Source of the DNA: Turritopsis dohrnii
Taxonomy: Eukaryota > Cnidaria > Hydrozoa > Anthoathecata > Oceaniidae
Direction: 5' to 3'
Assembly (NCBI GenBank): GCA_027922465.2
Contig: BQMF02000034.1
Location: 558,001 to 622,000 of the forward strand
DNA: 64,000 bases
A program made the translations under genes and the position numbers. The notes under the pieces were generated by a model that saw nothing but the letters and a program-made list of their open reading frames with translations, had not been told where the DNA came from and made no database searches. Each line of letters begins with the position of its first letter. Position 1 is the stretch's first letter. This document shows, piece by piece, positions 34,846 through 46,382 of this stretch.

Positions 34846-35550
34846 CTCACAACAGGGTCGTCACTATCTTTGCCTACACGCCATATTTTCAAACTATTGG
34901 CTCGGGTGAAGAAATGTTTCTTCCTTATCTTTCTGAGTATAGCTTCCAAAACATTTTATACTTTCTGGTAACCCAAATCCAATATTTTTGTGTCCACAAT
35001 AAAGTAAAATTTTCCACATAATGGGGCATTTTGAACCGAAATATTACCACGGCTTGTTTACAACGAATGCCTAATTATTATCATTTCACTACTGCATTGA
35101 ATTTCTACGGAGTCCAGACAAAAGATCTGTTTGTAGAACTTGCAGATCTCAACGTATTGATATACTGATATATTTCATTTTAGGTATTAACAAAAATTTA
35201 TGCGCTAAAAAAAGCCTTCTTCTTTAATAACAAAAGATAAACTTGTAGAAAATTTCCAGTGAACAAGGAAAATCCCTTGGGACAAAACCAGAATCAATTT
35301 TGATTTTGAAACTTAGGCATGGGATGTTGGAGAATTTTCTGTTCCCCCTTTGGCCAAGCGTCAGCTTTACAAACAAACACGTGTAAAAACAGCTATGCTT
35401 ACGTCTTAAGAATTTGCCATATGAGCCAAAACTGTAGTAAACTGGTTCCCTATAAAAAAAGAACAACATCATATCACTTGCTACATTGTGTAAAACCTCC
35501 AAAATGACACCTAACTAATAATCATAGGAAGTTACAACTTAAACCTAAAC
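34846..35550. other. No gene recognised
   Basis: Lies downstream of the minus-strand gene ending at 35,551, so it may include that gene's 3' UTR. Nothing else is visible. Confidence 0.4.
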
Positions 35551-38500
35551 TTACAACCTAAACAGTGGTGGGTGGTATATCTCAGTTGGTGCAGACAGCA
35601 GACCTCCATATAAACTGATGGCGTGTATTCTAAATGTGTGTTCAGTGTCCTTTTCGATAGGTAGCTGTATCTTGTCGCCATTAAAATGCTGATGAATGAT
35701 TTCGTATTCTTCTTTGGTTGTACTTGTCGACAAAATCATTCTTCCTATTTGAAACGAATTACTCGGATGATTCCAAGAGATTTCAATACATCCTTCTGAT
35801 AATATTTCCACTTCTAAATCTGTGACAGGTTCTGGCCGCATGAAGCTAAACACAAATTCTCAATGAAATCAATAATACCCAACCAAGAATAACAAGTAAA
35901 TTTGTAGAAAGAAAAAGTCTACGGAAAAATTGAAAGCAATATTTCGTGTTTAATACTTACTGGTGAGGATTTAAAGAATATTAAATGTATTTAATAAGAT
36001 TTACCAATAGAAACAAAGAATTACCTAATTACAGGATTTGCATCAGGTTTTCGCTTAACTGGCAACACACTTTTTTCGGTTATTTGGCAATATTTCTTGT
36101 GGTGGGAGTGACTTTTGTTGATAGTGATGGTAGTTACCTTCGATTTACTGCAGCAAGAGGAAGTAACATGAGGTAACTGTCTACCTGGGTTTTCAGTTAG
36201 TATATATGAAAATATCTTCAGCAAATTGCTGTTTGAAATTACATTGTGATAACATAACTTCTTTACAATATTACCCATCGATTCTCTTCCAATTTTGACA
36301 TACTCCTCTGCATTATAAGGATAGGGAACAATCAATACAAGATGGTCGGTGCTACGTGCAATGGTCTCAATAAAATATTGCCTTTTAAAATGTTCCTTTG
36401 GATTGATGAGAACAACAACTTGTGAACACTCCATTCCTCTGGATCCTGAATAATCGGTGATCACTGTTTGTGTTTCCAGTGACCTTTCATCAAAGGATTC
36501 ATAATCAGAAGCTCCAGGTATATAAACAATGTATGGCTTTTTCAAGACATCCAATGCTCTTATGCACATCAGGTACTCATTTTCTTCATTACATATCATC
36601 ATTCGTTTCTCACTTCTTCTGCCTTTACTGTAACAGTGGCGTTGTAATGCTATAGACATCAAAGCTGCTTTCTCTGTTGCAGGTAAATCCTTTTTCTGGT
36701 GTTGATTTAAAAATACTAAAACGGGTTTTCGGCCACCAATATTATGCCCACAGTCCGTACATTTTTGAAATGTGAAATCAGTTTCTATAGCTGCATTTGA
36801 GCCCCGAAATTTTACATAATTTTCCTGAGCAACTGAATCAATCTGGTCTGGATTATAATACTGCACTTGCGGTTTATTGCTCGCAGTTGGTAAATTCTTT
36901 GTGCTTTCGGAAACTTCTGACACGGCTTCAGAGTTTGTAGAAGTATTTACTGTACCAGCAATTCGCGTTCTTTCCATTGTTGCAGGACGCAAGTAGCTTG
37001 GCTGCAAAATTCTGTTTGGACAGGTAATCCCTTCTGCTGATATTTCAATGATTTTAGATACTTGTGTGGTGTTGCGCATTGATAACGATAACGGTATAAT
37101 CTCCATCCCGCAGTCGTTATAACACCGGAAAGAATCATATTCAATTCGTTGTTTACCGAATATATTAACCCGTCTTTTTTCCATTGCCCGCATTGAAAAT
37201 AAAATATGGGATTTGCTTAATGTATCTCTATTTTGTTTAAAGATATTTTTGAGTACACTTGCTTCAAATGAATCGATAATTTCACCATCAAGTTCATCAA
37301 TTATCAAATGGAACTTTTTTGATGAAGATTTTGATTTCTCTATCATTGCCAATAGCATATTTGAAACAGTTAAATTGGTGTTTTTACCATAGCTTCTACA
37401 AACCTTTTCAAGTTCATTAGACAGGTACTTCACGATTTCAATACAATTTCCAAAAAAAACGTTTACACTATCAACTTTGCAGCTGTCCTTTATTTGCTGA
37501 ACGAATGCTCCCATACTTTTTAGGAACAAACTATCCCCGTCAAATAAGATGAAGTATATGTCAACAGGTTCAGTTGCATGGTTGACTAGATGTTCAAGAA
37601 GATATCTTGTGACTACAGATTTGCCACTACCATACCCGCCGATGACTATTCTCCATAGACTGTTACTAAAAACTGCTTTAAACTGCTCTTGGGTTAACCA
37701 CATCGACAATATTTTTTCTGCTACAGTCCCAAACCAAAACTCTGATCCCACTTTTCTAGTAGCAAGGAAACTGAAAACATAACTAACTGCAAGTAGTACG
37801 CGTTGATTGCTCCAATCTGAAATATCATCTTCTTTTCCTGTGGCATCGTCAATGTAAAAATACAAATCCAGAAGTCTGCCTGCCAAATCTGTTTCAAAAA
37901 TATCATGCTTGTTTAAAATCAGAAGGTTTTCACAGTCACTTTCAATATTTGGTGCAGCTACCGCATTGACATAGGAGATGTCCTTTCCAAGAAGCTGACT
38001 GAATACAAAGAAGAATAGTCGACAAAAGTTATCACTGGATTGTAAATCTTTCATGGCGATATCTTCGCTTTCAGCATCACTATGATGTATCATAAAGATG
38101 CAGTCCTTTACATAATCAAACACTAGAAGTTTTTGGTCTTCACCCCCAATAGATGAAGGTTCAATTCGAAGTTGACTGTAAATGTTGTTTAAATCTAGAT
38201 TCAGCATCAAGCAGTGTTCCACAACATTGTAGTCAGTTATCAAAACCGTATTAGGCAATTCAAACCTTGCAGCAACATCGTATATTTTACTTCTGCACAT
38301 GTAAGCGGGTGGAAACCTGATATTGGGGTTGAACATGCCATCATAAAAGTCAATGCTGAAGTAATCTGTGAAAAAATCCCAGCATCTGTTAGTATAATCA
38401 TGAAATGATATTGGTGGGGTACACAGCTTGGTAACTATGTTGACATTTTCTGGAATGTTAACCTTTGAAAAATCCAATTTTTCATACATGTACTTAAAAG

Positions 38501-41500
38501 CTGTATGCGTCAAGACTCCAGGTTTTGTCTTCATGAATGTTATGTGCTCTAATCCATCTGCATCTAAAACATACATAACAAACATATCCACTTTAAATTT
38601 ATAAACATCTGATATATACAGGGTGTCTCACAAAACCTGGGTCCCAAAATAAAGTTCTATAAAATTGAAAAAAGTAGAGGTTTTTAGAACAGTTGAATAT
38701 TAGTAGAAACACTGACTTAAGGCGTGAGTAAGGGAAAAAATATGATTTTCTATATCCTTAATATTTCAGTGCAAAAATTGTTTATTTCGGTATCAAAGTA
38801 TATATATTTTTAGAAAACCACGAATCTGCTCTATCAGAAAATATCAAAGTTATTTTGATATAATAATAATTTCAGCTTTTTGAGGCTAATGAAAAAGGGG
38901 TGTGTATTTTATATTTGAAGCTTCATTGTCAAAACGGCTGAAGCTAGACTTATACTTTTTGGCGTTTTCAAATCACAACATGTCAATCTAAAAACGGTTT
39001 TTTTCTTTTTTCCTAAAGTTGTGTATTTTGAAGATATTTTCACTTCTTTTTTACAGCATATTTTTATCAAAGTTAACATCATAACTCAAGTTTTGTTCAT
39101 TTTTACGAAAAAAATAAAAACCGTTTTTAGATCATTTATTCAGCTCGAATTATTGCTAGATTTCCACCCTAGAGCTCTTTTCGTTCTTACATTGGGACTT
39201 CAAATGTATCAGTCACTTTCTTAAAAAGTGAACGCGGGGAAAAAGCGTTTTAAAGTTTTTACAGAATTTACAACTAAACATGCAGAGATATAATCACTAT
39301 GGCAACGTATACTGGTATTTTGATCGCTTGCTTTATCTGTGTTTACGTTTATTCATTTTTTTTAATCGATACATGATTAATGAGGTGATAAACAGGAAAA
39401 GGAACGTTTTGACTGTTTTGATGAAAAAACAAATTTCCAATTTATTTTACCAAAAAACAAGGTCATCTCAAACAAATATTAAGGTCTGTAAAAACATTAA
39501 GGTAACTACTGGCTTTGAGACCAAGAAGAGCACTAAGAACACTTTTTCCAATAACACAACTGTAAAAGCCTGTCTCGTGCAAAGTTATCAAATTACCCTG
39601 AAAGTTACAGAACAGATCAACTGACCGTTGACTTTTAACTCGTTTCTCATGGAATAAAACCTGAACAATCTACACAGCAAAACCTTATTAATTGTGCGTA
39701 GTTAAACCAGATTAATGCAAATAAACTCTTTTCCATCAAAACATTCAATGTACATTTTATATACTGTAATGTACAGCAACAATAGCTAGTTGATCACAGT
39801 TATGCCTTTTAGCTTTTTTTTATAAATAAATTACCGAGTAACATACCACGTAAAATTGTAGGATGACGTCGCTGGAAGAAATTCAATTATTCTTTAAAAA
39901 ATTATGATGTTAGAATTTTAATAATAGAAATTTTCCAAATTTCTGTTAAGACACTGAATTGTGACCGAGTTTCATAACCACTTTCCCCATTTAAATAATT
40001 AGAAGCAGTTTGAATATTGAAAGAGAGGCTAGATATGATGTCACAATGCAGTGTTTAAGTAGAAGTCTTCCAAAAAAGTCTGCTTTATTCACTAAGGCTT
40101 GTAATTAGTAACTTTCCTGTACAAATGCAAATGCAGTTTATTTTATATTCAAGTTAGTCCAAAGTCATCCAAACTTTTCATAACAAAAATTTCCACTTAT
40201 AGTTGCAAAATAGAAAAAATTGTCATTAAAACTGCATTACCACCTATTACTTTCTTACAATAAACAATAAGCGTGTATCATGCATATGCTAACAAATACT
40301 CCTCCTTCGTTATTTTCTTTCTGCAAAATATTTCTTCAACCTTAAAAACATTTTTTTTTCGGTTATAATTCAAATACCCTATTTCCTCTAATAAACGCCG
40401 CGGCGTTTATTACAAATTCAAGGTTTTGGATGCGGCGTTTAATAGAGAGAGACGTTCATTAGAGGGCGGCGTTTATTACAAAATGAAAGATTGGACAGAA
40501 GCAAACTTAAACAATAATGTTTTCTTATCCTAAAAAAAGTTACAAAAGATTGTGTGAAAATGTTTTACACAAAAGATATGTTCTCGAAAATTTCAAAGAA
40601 GAGCAATATCACTGTCGCCGTTTTCTAGTATGAAATGAAAACTTTTTTGTAATTCTTGCTTAGCCTGTTTTCTAAAAAACACCGCTTTTCAAGATGCGGC
40701 GTTTTATAGAGGGCGGCGTTTAATAGAGGGAGGCGTTTAATAGAGGGCGGCGTTTATTAGAGGAAATACGCTATCAGACATACATTATGGCAAACTATCA
40801 TCAACTGCAATGGAATACCTTTGTCTACGTCAGATACATCCACATGGTTGTTCGAGCAGCAATAGACTAAACATAAAGAGAATAAGCCCTTTGGAACCAA
40901 AGTAAGGAAGAAATATGTTTCAAAGGTTACTTATTTTGCTTCCACGTCCTACTTGAAAGTTTGAAAGGGCAGTCATATGCTTAAACATAGTTGGTGTTCT
41001 TAGTGGCAGTTCCAAGGACATTTATAAGGATAAATGTACTTACTTTCATCTTCAATTTGAGATACTAGATTTCGCTTGTTGAGGAATAATAACAACTTTC
41101 GTAATTGCAACCATGTTGCTTTATCACGTGGGGTGGATCGGTACCATTTGTCTAGTATTTCAAGAAGTCTTTTTTGAACGTTATCTGGATTGTCGATTGA
41201 AATATTCTCAATCGCAGAAAAGTCCAATAAAAAATGACCAATGAATCTCCATTCATCTCCTGCGGATTGAGAAATTTCCAGAAAGATTTTCATTCGTGTT
41301 GGTCTATGATGGAGATCTAAATTTGAGATAAAAAAGAAAACATTTGCTTATTGACATCAATCTTAAACTAATTAACACACACTGAATGTTCCCTGATGTT
41401 CAAACATTAGCACAAAACAGGTATTGAAACACCTTCTCTCTTCCTTCAAATCTTTTCATTAGGTTGTTGTTTTTCTCACATGGTTAACAGTACCATATCC

Positions 41501-44500
41501 TTCAATTGGTTACTGCTAGTTTTTCAAAATTTATTTCTGCTTATTTTTATTTGTGGGTATGATTCGCTATTAAATCTTTTCATTTTCTATGCACTGATGA
41601 TGGATAAAGCTTTTGCTAAATTTAAACTTGTTGTTTTTTATTTCTTTTATCTTATTTCTATTTATTTCTATTTATTTAAAACAACAAAGAAATCCGAGGT
41701 ATAGAACAGAGTTTGACACACAAACCTTTAATGATATAAGGTGAATCATCAATTTCCTCTAAGCGTATTACTTTCTCTTCAAAAGATTCTAGCTGTTTGT
41801 TGATCTTTCTCATCAAATCATTTCTTTCTTTGACAGGAGCATTGGAAATTATCTTCATAACGCACTGAAGAACTGGCCTATCATCTGGTTTTAGAATGTC
41901 AAATATCCGATCAACTTCTATGTTGTAATCATTGATGTGTTGGCAAAACAATTTTCCCTTTTCTAGATCACCACTAAAGCGTCGGTCGATGAGATAAGCA
42001 AACATCCGATTCCCTAGAATTATAATCAATAAGAAAATGTCGGAAACTTTCGAGGTACAGAGTATATGTACAGTGAAATAATTTTGACGAGCTTGCCTAC
42101 CCAGCGGGCACAAGACGTCCTTGAGACGTCTGAATTTAATCGTAAAATTGTCGTTTGGTTTTGAGATCATTCTGCGACGTCGTAGGAACGTCTGAAAATC
42201 GGACGTCACAATTGGGATCCTTTTACGATCAATTTGAGACCTGATAAAAATTTTCAAATTTCATTCGAAAGTCATTAAACAGTAAACTTTGAGTAACAAC
42301 ATTTACATTCGCACCGATTCTTTTTCTTGGTCGTGTGAGGGATGCTTTCACGAAGTTTTTGGGATGTCTCTATACAGATTAAATTACGACCTTCGAAAGA
42401 ATTATAAATTTTGAAAAGCGATTAGTCAACAAAGATTCATCGAATAGGTTTTACTACAGTTGCATGATTTAAAGAATTTAAAATAGACCAATCACAAATA
42501 CGAAAGACAAAGAGAAATTCCCGGGTTATAAAATTCACGCGTGATATAGAAAATTTCAAAAGCAAAGTCTTTCTTGTAAGAAAAGATTAATACTGTTAAT
42601 AATGATACATGTAACATAAGTTTCGATAAAAGATGTTTAGATAAAACTTAGAAGAATTAATTAAACTAGCCGCCAAGGCGGCGTCGCTCGCCGCCCGTTC
42701 AGCCTGAGTTGAGTTCACGAAAAATAAAATTAAAGAATTGGCAATGATAAGTGTGCCCATGTTGTAGAGCTCGAAAAACCGATCAAAAAAATGTATAGGA
42801 TCATTTTGCTACGACCAACCGTTACGGAGATATTGTCGATCAAAAGTTTTGATGACGTCACAGACCCGTCCCCCAAAAAAATTAGACCCAAATTTTTCGT
42901 CACCCCATCGCCTGTATCGCGGACCCCAAAAAACGTCAGTTATCCCTATTGGTTATCGAGATAATTTTCCCTAAACGTCGCATTCGATTAGGGTCTCAAT
43001 ACAATGGTTTCACACTGACGTCGCGCACCACAAGAAGAGAAATAATTTATGTGTGATCTTACATTGCTGACTACCCGATTTCTTTCGCAGTTCACATCTA
43101 CCATTTTGCGTGACTTACAAACAAACAAACAAACAAACAAACAAACAAACAGACAGACAGACAGACAGAGAATCGGCTATTAATATATAGACATGACGTT
43201 TTGTCAAAGGTAAACTGGCAAAGTGTAAATGGAAAAACACCTTGAAAAGATACGATCCTGTTCGATGAAATTAACGGTGAGTTTCTGTTTTCTGAATCCA
43301 TTCCACGGGTATATTTATACAAATTTATACATTCTTGTTAATTTCAGCACTCCAGCATCAGAAAAGCACCGTAGATGACATAAAAAATCTTCCGTTGATG
43401 CTCAAAGATCTCCTGATCGATAATGAGGTTGGCGAAATTTCAAAAAGGCTAGCCGAAGGGAGTTTTAAATGTGGAAAAACATGTGATTCAAAATTTTATA
43501 ATTTGATGACAAATTAGCTAGTATATGTTGAACTGTAAGTTGTTGCGTTGTAAACTTTTCAAAAGAATTAAAAAGGAGACATTTATTGAATTTGTATGTT
43601 TTGTTGTTTTGATGATCCCAACATAGATGGGCTATGATCCCAGAAAAAGGAGGTTGTTAATCGGACGTCTCTACGATGTCGTTACGGCCAGAGATTGAAG
43701 TCGTTGCGATATCCTGTCGTCGAGACGTCTCAGTGAAGATGTGATTGGGACGTCTTCTGAGGATCCCACTTCGCGACCATTGAGCGACGTCTCAGGGACG
43801 TCTTGGAAAGACGTCTGTACGACGTAAATTTCATAATCCTGCGACGTTGTGACGATGTTGTTGGGATGTCATCGAGACGTTTCAGTGAAGATGTGATTGG
43901 GACGTCTTTTGAGATTCCCACTTCGCGACCATTTCGCGACGTCTTAGGGACGTCTTTTCAAGACGTCTCTACGACGTCGTTACGATGTCGTTGGGATGTC
44001 ATCGGGACCTCTCAGTGAAGATGTAATTGGGACGTCTTTTGAGATTCCCACTTCACGACCATTTTGCGACGTCTTAGGGACGTCTTTGCAAGACTTCTCT
44101 ACGACGTCTTTACGACGTCTCTACGATGTCTCTACGACGTAAATTTCATAATCCTGCGACGTCGTTACGATGTCGTTGGGATGTCATCGAGACGTCTCAG
44201 TGAAGATGTGATTGGGACGTCTTTTGAGATTCCCACTTCGCGACCATTTCGCGACGTCTTAGGGACGTCTTTTCAAGATGTCTCTACGACGTCGTTACGA
44301 TGTCGTTGGGATGTCATCGGGACCTCTCAGTGAAGATGTAATTGGGACGTCTTTTGAGATTCCCACTTCACGACCATTTTGCGACGTCTTAGGGAGGTCT
44401 TTTCAAGACTTCTCTACGACGTCTTTACGACGTCTTTGTGCCCGCTGGGTATACTCATAAGAATTTTTGACAATGAAATAATTAATTAAGAAAAAGGTAA

Positions 44501-45530
44501 AACTTTATTTGGGGCTACTTTACTTTCATTTTGAAGAAAAGGATCAAAATTAAATCAGAAAAAACCGGCCTCCAACCACAAATCAAACGAAAATTCTTTG
44601 AAGACTTATGGTAAGTTATGTGCTATATTGTTTGCGTTACCAAAGTTCTGTTGTGATTATTAATCAGCAGGAAATTCTGTATAAGAATGAATACTGAATA
44701 TTGTCGGTATGAAAGTGCAATAGCGCCATTTTGAGAAAAACAATTTGGACTACAATCCCTGACAAAATATTGTGGCAGTAAGCATGAAATTCACATCATG
44801 AGGTCCCCCTTCCTCCACTATCAATGTTATCAATGTTTGTTGGGGCCCCTAAACATCAATACTACCACAATTTATGTCTAGGATTGTAGAGATATCATAA
44901 CAGATAATGTGCAATATAGATCTTTCAAACTTGTGTAACTGTTGTATTGGTCCTTAGTAAAAAATACTTCTTTTCCCAAAGAAAGCATGAATGCGAATTG
45001 GTTGAAGTCAAATTGGTTTATTCACTTTGACTGCTATCATACCGTTATGATTCGTTATGATTTGATTAAACAGACTAGACGGTTATTGCATATTTCATGG
45101 ACGTTTATTCGAAACGTGAGATTAAAATGAGTGGATATTTCTTATAAAACCTAATAAAAGTTTATGACAAAATATTTTTAAATACATTCATACATTTCAT
45201 TTAAAAACATCTTTTCACCTTGGGAAAAAGTATGTAAATTAAAATAAACACCCAGATAGATACCGCATTATTATAATTAGCGCCCACACTTTCAGAATGG
45301 TTACTTAGCAGAATATAGTCTCTAAATAAATATGGATGCTTGGTGAAATTTTGGAGGTTTACCTGGGTGTGTATTGGAAATAGGCACTTAAAAGAACATG
45401 TTTTTCTAAAAAACGGACTTATTATCAGTTAATGCAATCTAAACCATGAAGAGATAATAATATCAGTACCTTGTTTTTCCTTCTGTTCTTGCTCATCGTT
45501 AAATATGCCTCCAACTGCACTTTCTTCCAT
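35551..45530 (-). CDS. Death-domain / SF1-like P-loop NTPase / FN3 multidomain protein
   Basis: Five minus-strand exons join in phases 1,1,1,2 to 1,151 residues: 45530-45470, 42013-41726, 41316-41044, 38563-36025, 35845-35551. Residues 1-20 are acidic. About 21-116 form an all-helical domain, possibly CARD- or DED-like. About 125-205 fit a Death domain (DEWRFIGHFLLDFS at its start, DKATWLQLRKLLLFLN in its C-terminal helices). The long exon (208-1053) has Walker A GGYGSGKS near 516-523, Walker B IIDELD near 630, an SF1 motif IV-like LSLSMRNTTQ near 700, a motif V-like SGSRGMECSQVVVLI near 914-926 and a motif VI-like YFIETIARSTDHLVLI near 937. The usual motif III Gln is not visible (SMRAMEKRR instead). 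The C-terminus is one fibronectin type III domain (ISWNHPS). There is no signal peptide or TM segment, so I infer an intracellular signalling or sensor ATPase. Introns carry TA-flanked transposons. I do not recognise a named gene. Confidence 0.8.
39260..40381. other. Intronic DNA, no separate gene
   Basis: Lies in intron 3 of the Death/NTPase gene. A frame at 39,280-39,624 (+) has no supporting features. A short inverted repeat (AATCTAAAAACGGTTTTT-like arms) is at about 38,987-39,130. Confidence 0.4.
40382..40766. mobile_element. MITE with TTTCCTCTAATAAACGCC ends, 385 bp
   Basis: TTTCCTCTAATAAACGCC at the left is mirrored by GGCGTTTATTAGAGGAAA at the right, flanked by TA on both sides (40,380-40,381; 40,767-40,768). 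GGCGTTTAATAGAG words are tandemly reiterated inside both ends (three at the right). No coding frame. It lies in intron 3 of the Death/NTPase gene. Confidence 0.85.
42668..43193 (+). repeat. Most complete copy of the GGCGGCG-headed dispersed repeat
   Basis: Head AGCCGCCAAGGCGGCGTCGC (42,666 onwards), middle with TACGACCAACCGTTACGGAG and GATGACGTCACAGACCCGTC, CACCCCATCGCCTGTATCGC, then TTTCACACTGACGTCGCGCA and CTACCATTTTGCGTGACTTA. It ends in (CAAA)n(CAGA)n at 43,118-43,169 followed by GGCTATTAATATATAGAC. No RNA polymerase III boxes were evident to me, so its class is open. Three other copies are in the window. Confidence 0.8.
43345..43517 (+). other. Open frame inside the GACGTC transposon, possible exon
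   Basis: After a TTAATTTCAG acceptor-like site at about 43,338-43,347 there is an open frame with STVDDIKNLPLMLKDLLIDN and a GEISKRLAEG piece, ending in a stop at 43,515. The composition looks protein-like. It might be a remnant of the element's own gene or a captured host exon. I recognise no family. Confidence 0.25.
43730..44430. repeat. Higher-order tandem array, about 309-bp period
   Basis: The segment containing CAGTGAAGATGTGATTGGGA, TCCCACTTCGCGACCATT and GACGTCTTAGGGACGTC recurs at about 43,730, 43,885, 44,015, 44,195 and 44,325. Pairs of subunits form a longer unit, since 43,826-44,135 and 44,135-44,440 match. It is the right subterminal array of the transposon. Protein-like open frames across it on the + strand are by-products of the repeat. 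Confidence 0.8.
44452..45469. other. Intron 1 of the Death/NTPase gene, remainder
   Basis: No additional exon recognised. A frame at 44,942-45,130 (+) has no features. Confidence 0.4.
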
Positions 45531-46382
45531 TGTGGAAAATCTAAGAGTAAAACATTTTGAGAAAAACATTAAATACAGGAAAAGAATATTTTTTGCTATC
45601 TTGATGTTAGAAAAACAGGCTTCTAACAAGTGCTTCTCAAATAAATCAACCAACATCATCTAGGTAACACCCTTATAAGTAAGTAACTGAAATGAGAAAC
45701 CTGTCAATAAGATCAGTTTTTGTGTTTAATTAAATTGTACATGAATCCTCCATGTAAACAAACTTTCCATTTTCTGATGTAAATTCGACTAAAAAATATA
45801 TATGAAACTACAAATACACAGCATCAACAACTCCTTTATACAAACTATAATTCTTCAAACTATGCGTATCCATTGGTTGCTGAATGTATAAGCTTATAGC
45901 TATTTTAACGAGCCAACAATAGTTGTCTATAGAGACGAGCCTCCTGATGTTTCTGTAATACCTACATCAATTAAATGCAATGAAAACATCATTAATTAAA
46001 TGTTTTTTAAAGTCATTTCTATAGTAATGCTTACTTATTTACATCTAAGTTATCTTAGTTACATCACAAAGAAAAATGATAGCTGTTTTTCTAACGACAT
46101 TCTTTTGGTGGGAAATTCATGGAAATTTGTTATCTATCCATTATCATATAGGAGAAGTGACATTTAAATATTTTCATTTGTTATATTATGCTTTTCTTGC
46201 TTGTAAAGATCAGATTAAAGTTCTGTTATGTTCCTCTGATAAATCTTTACTTCCAGAATACGATGTAAACCTTCTCAAATGTATAATGACGAAAAAATTA
46301 GAATTTTGCCTGACTTGTTCAAATCCTCTTACAAGTGTTTTCTTCGTATTGATGGTGAAGATTGAGACATTCTCCGAAACAA
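45531..46382. other. Presumed promoter and 5' UTR side of the Death/NTPase gene
   Basis: This is the DNA immediately upstream of the minus-strand start codon. I could not pick out a confident TATA or initiator element. No gene was seen. Confidence 0.3.

Larger units (their letters stand above)
42100..44449. mobile_element. Transposon with GACGTC-rich inverted ends, 2.35 kb
   Basis: CCCAGCGGGCACAA at the left is mirrored by TTGTGCCCGCTGGG at the right, with TA on both sides (42,098-42,099; 44,450-44,451). Subterminal sequence is packed with GACGTC, about 150 bp on the left and 800 bp on the right. The terminus CCCAGCGGGCAC is close to CCAGCAGGCACC of the element at 1,518. It lies in intron 1 of the Death/NTPase gene and carries a nested dispersed repeat (42,668-43,193). 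I cannot name the superfamily. Confidence 0.8.

Noticed and set aside
38618..39250. Complete mariner MITE starting with CAGGGTGTCTCACAAAAC
   Set aside because: Only one end is visible. I found no matching inverted end within about 1 kb, so I did not list it as an element.
43803..44460. Long open frames with repeated protein text
   Set aside because: They arise from the GACGTC array of a transposon and occur in repeated, overlapping form. No start context or splice signals support them.
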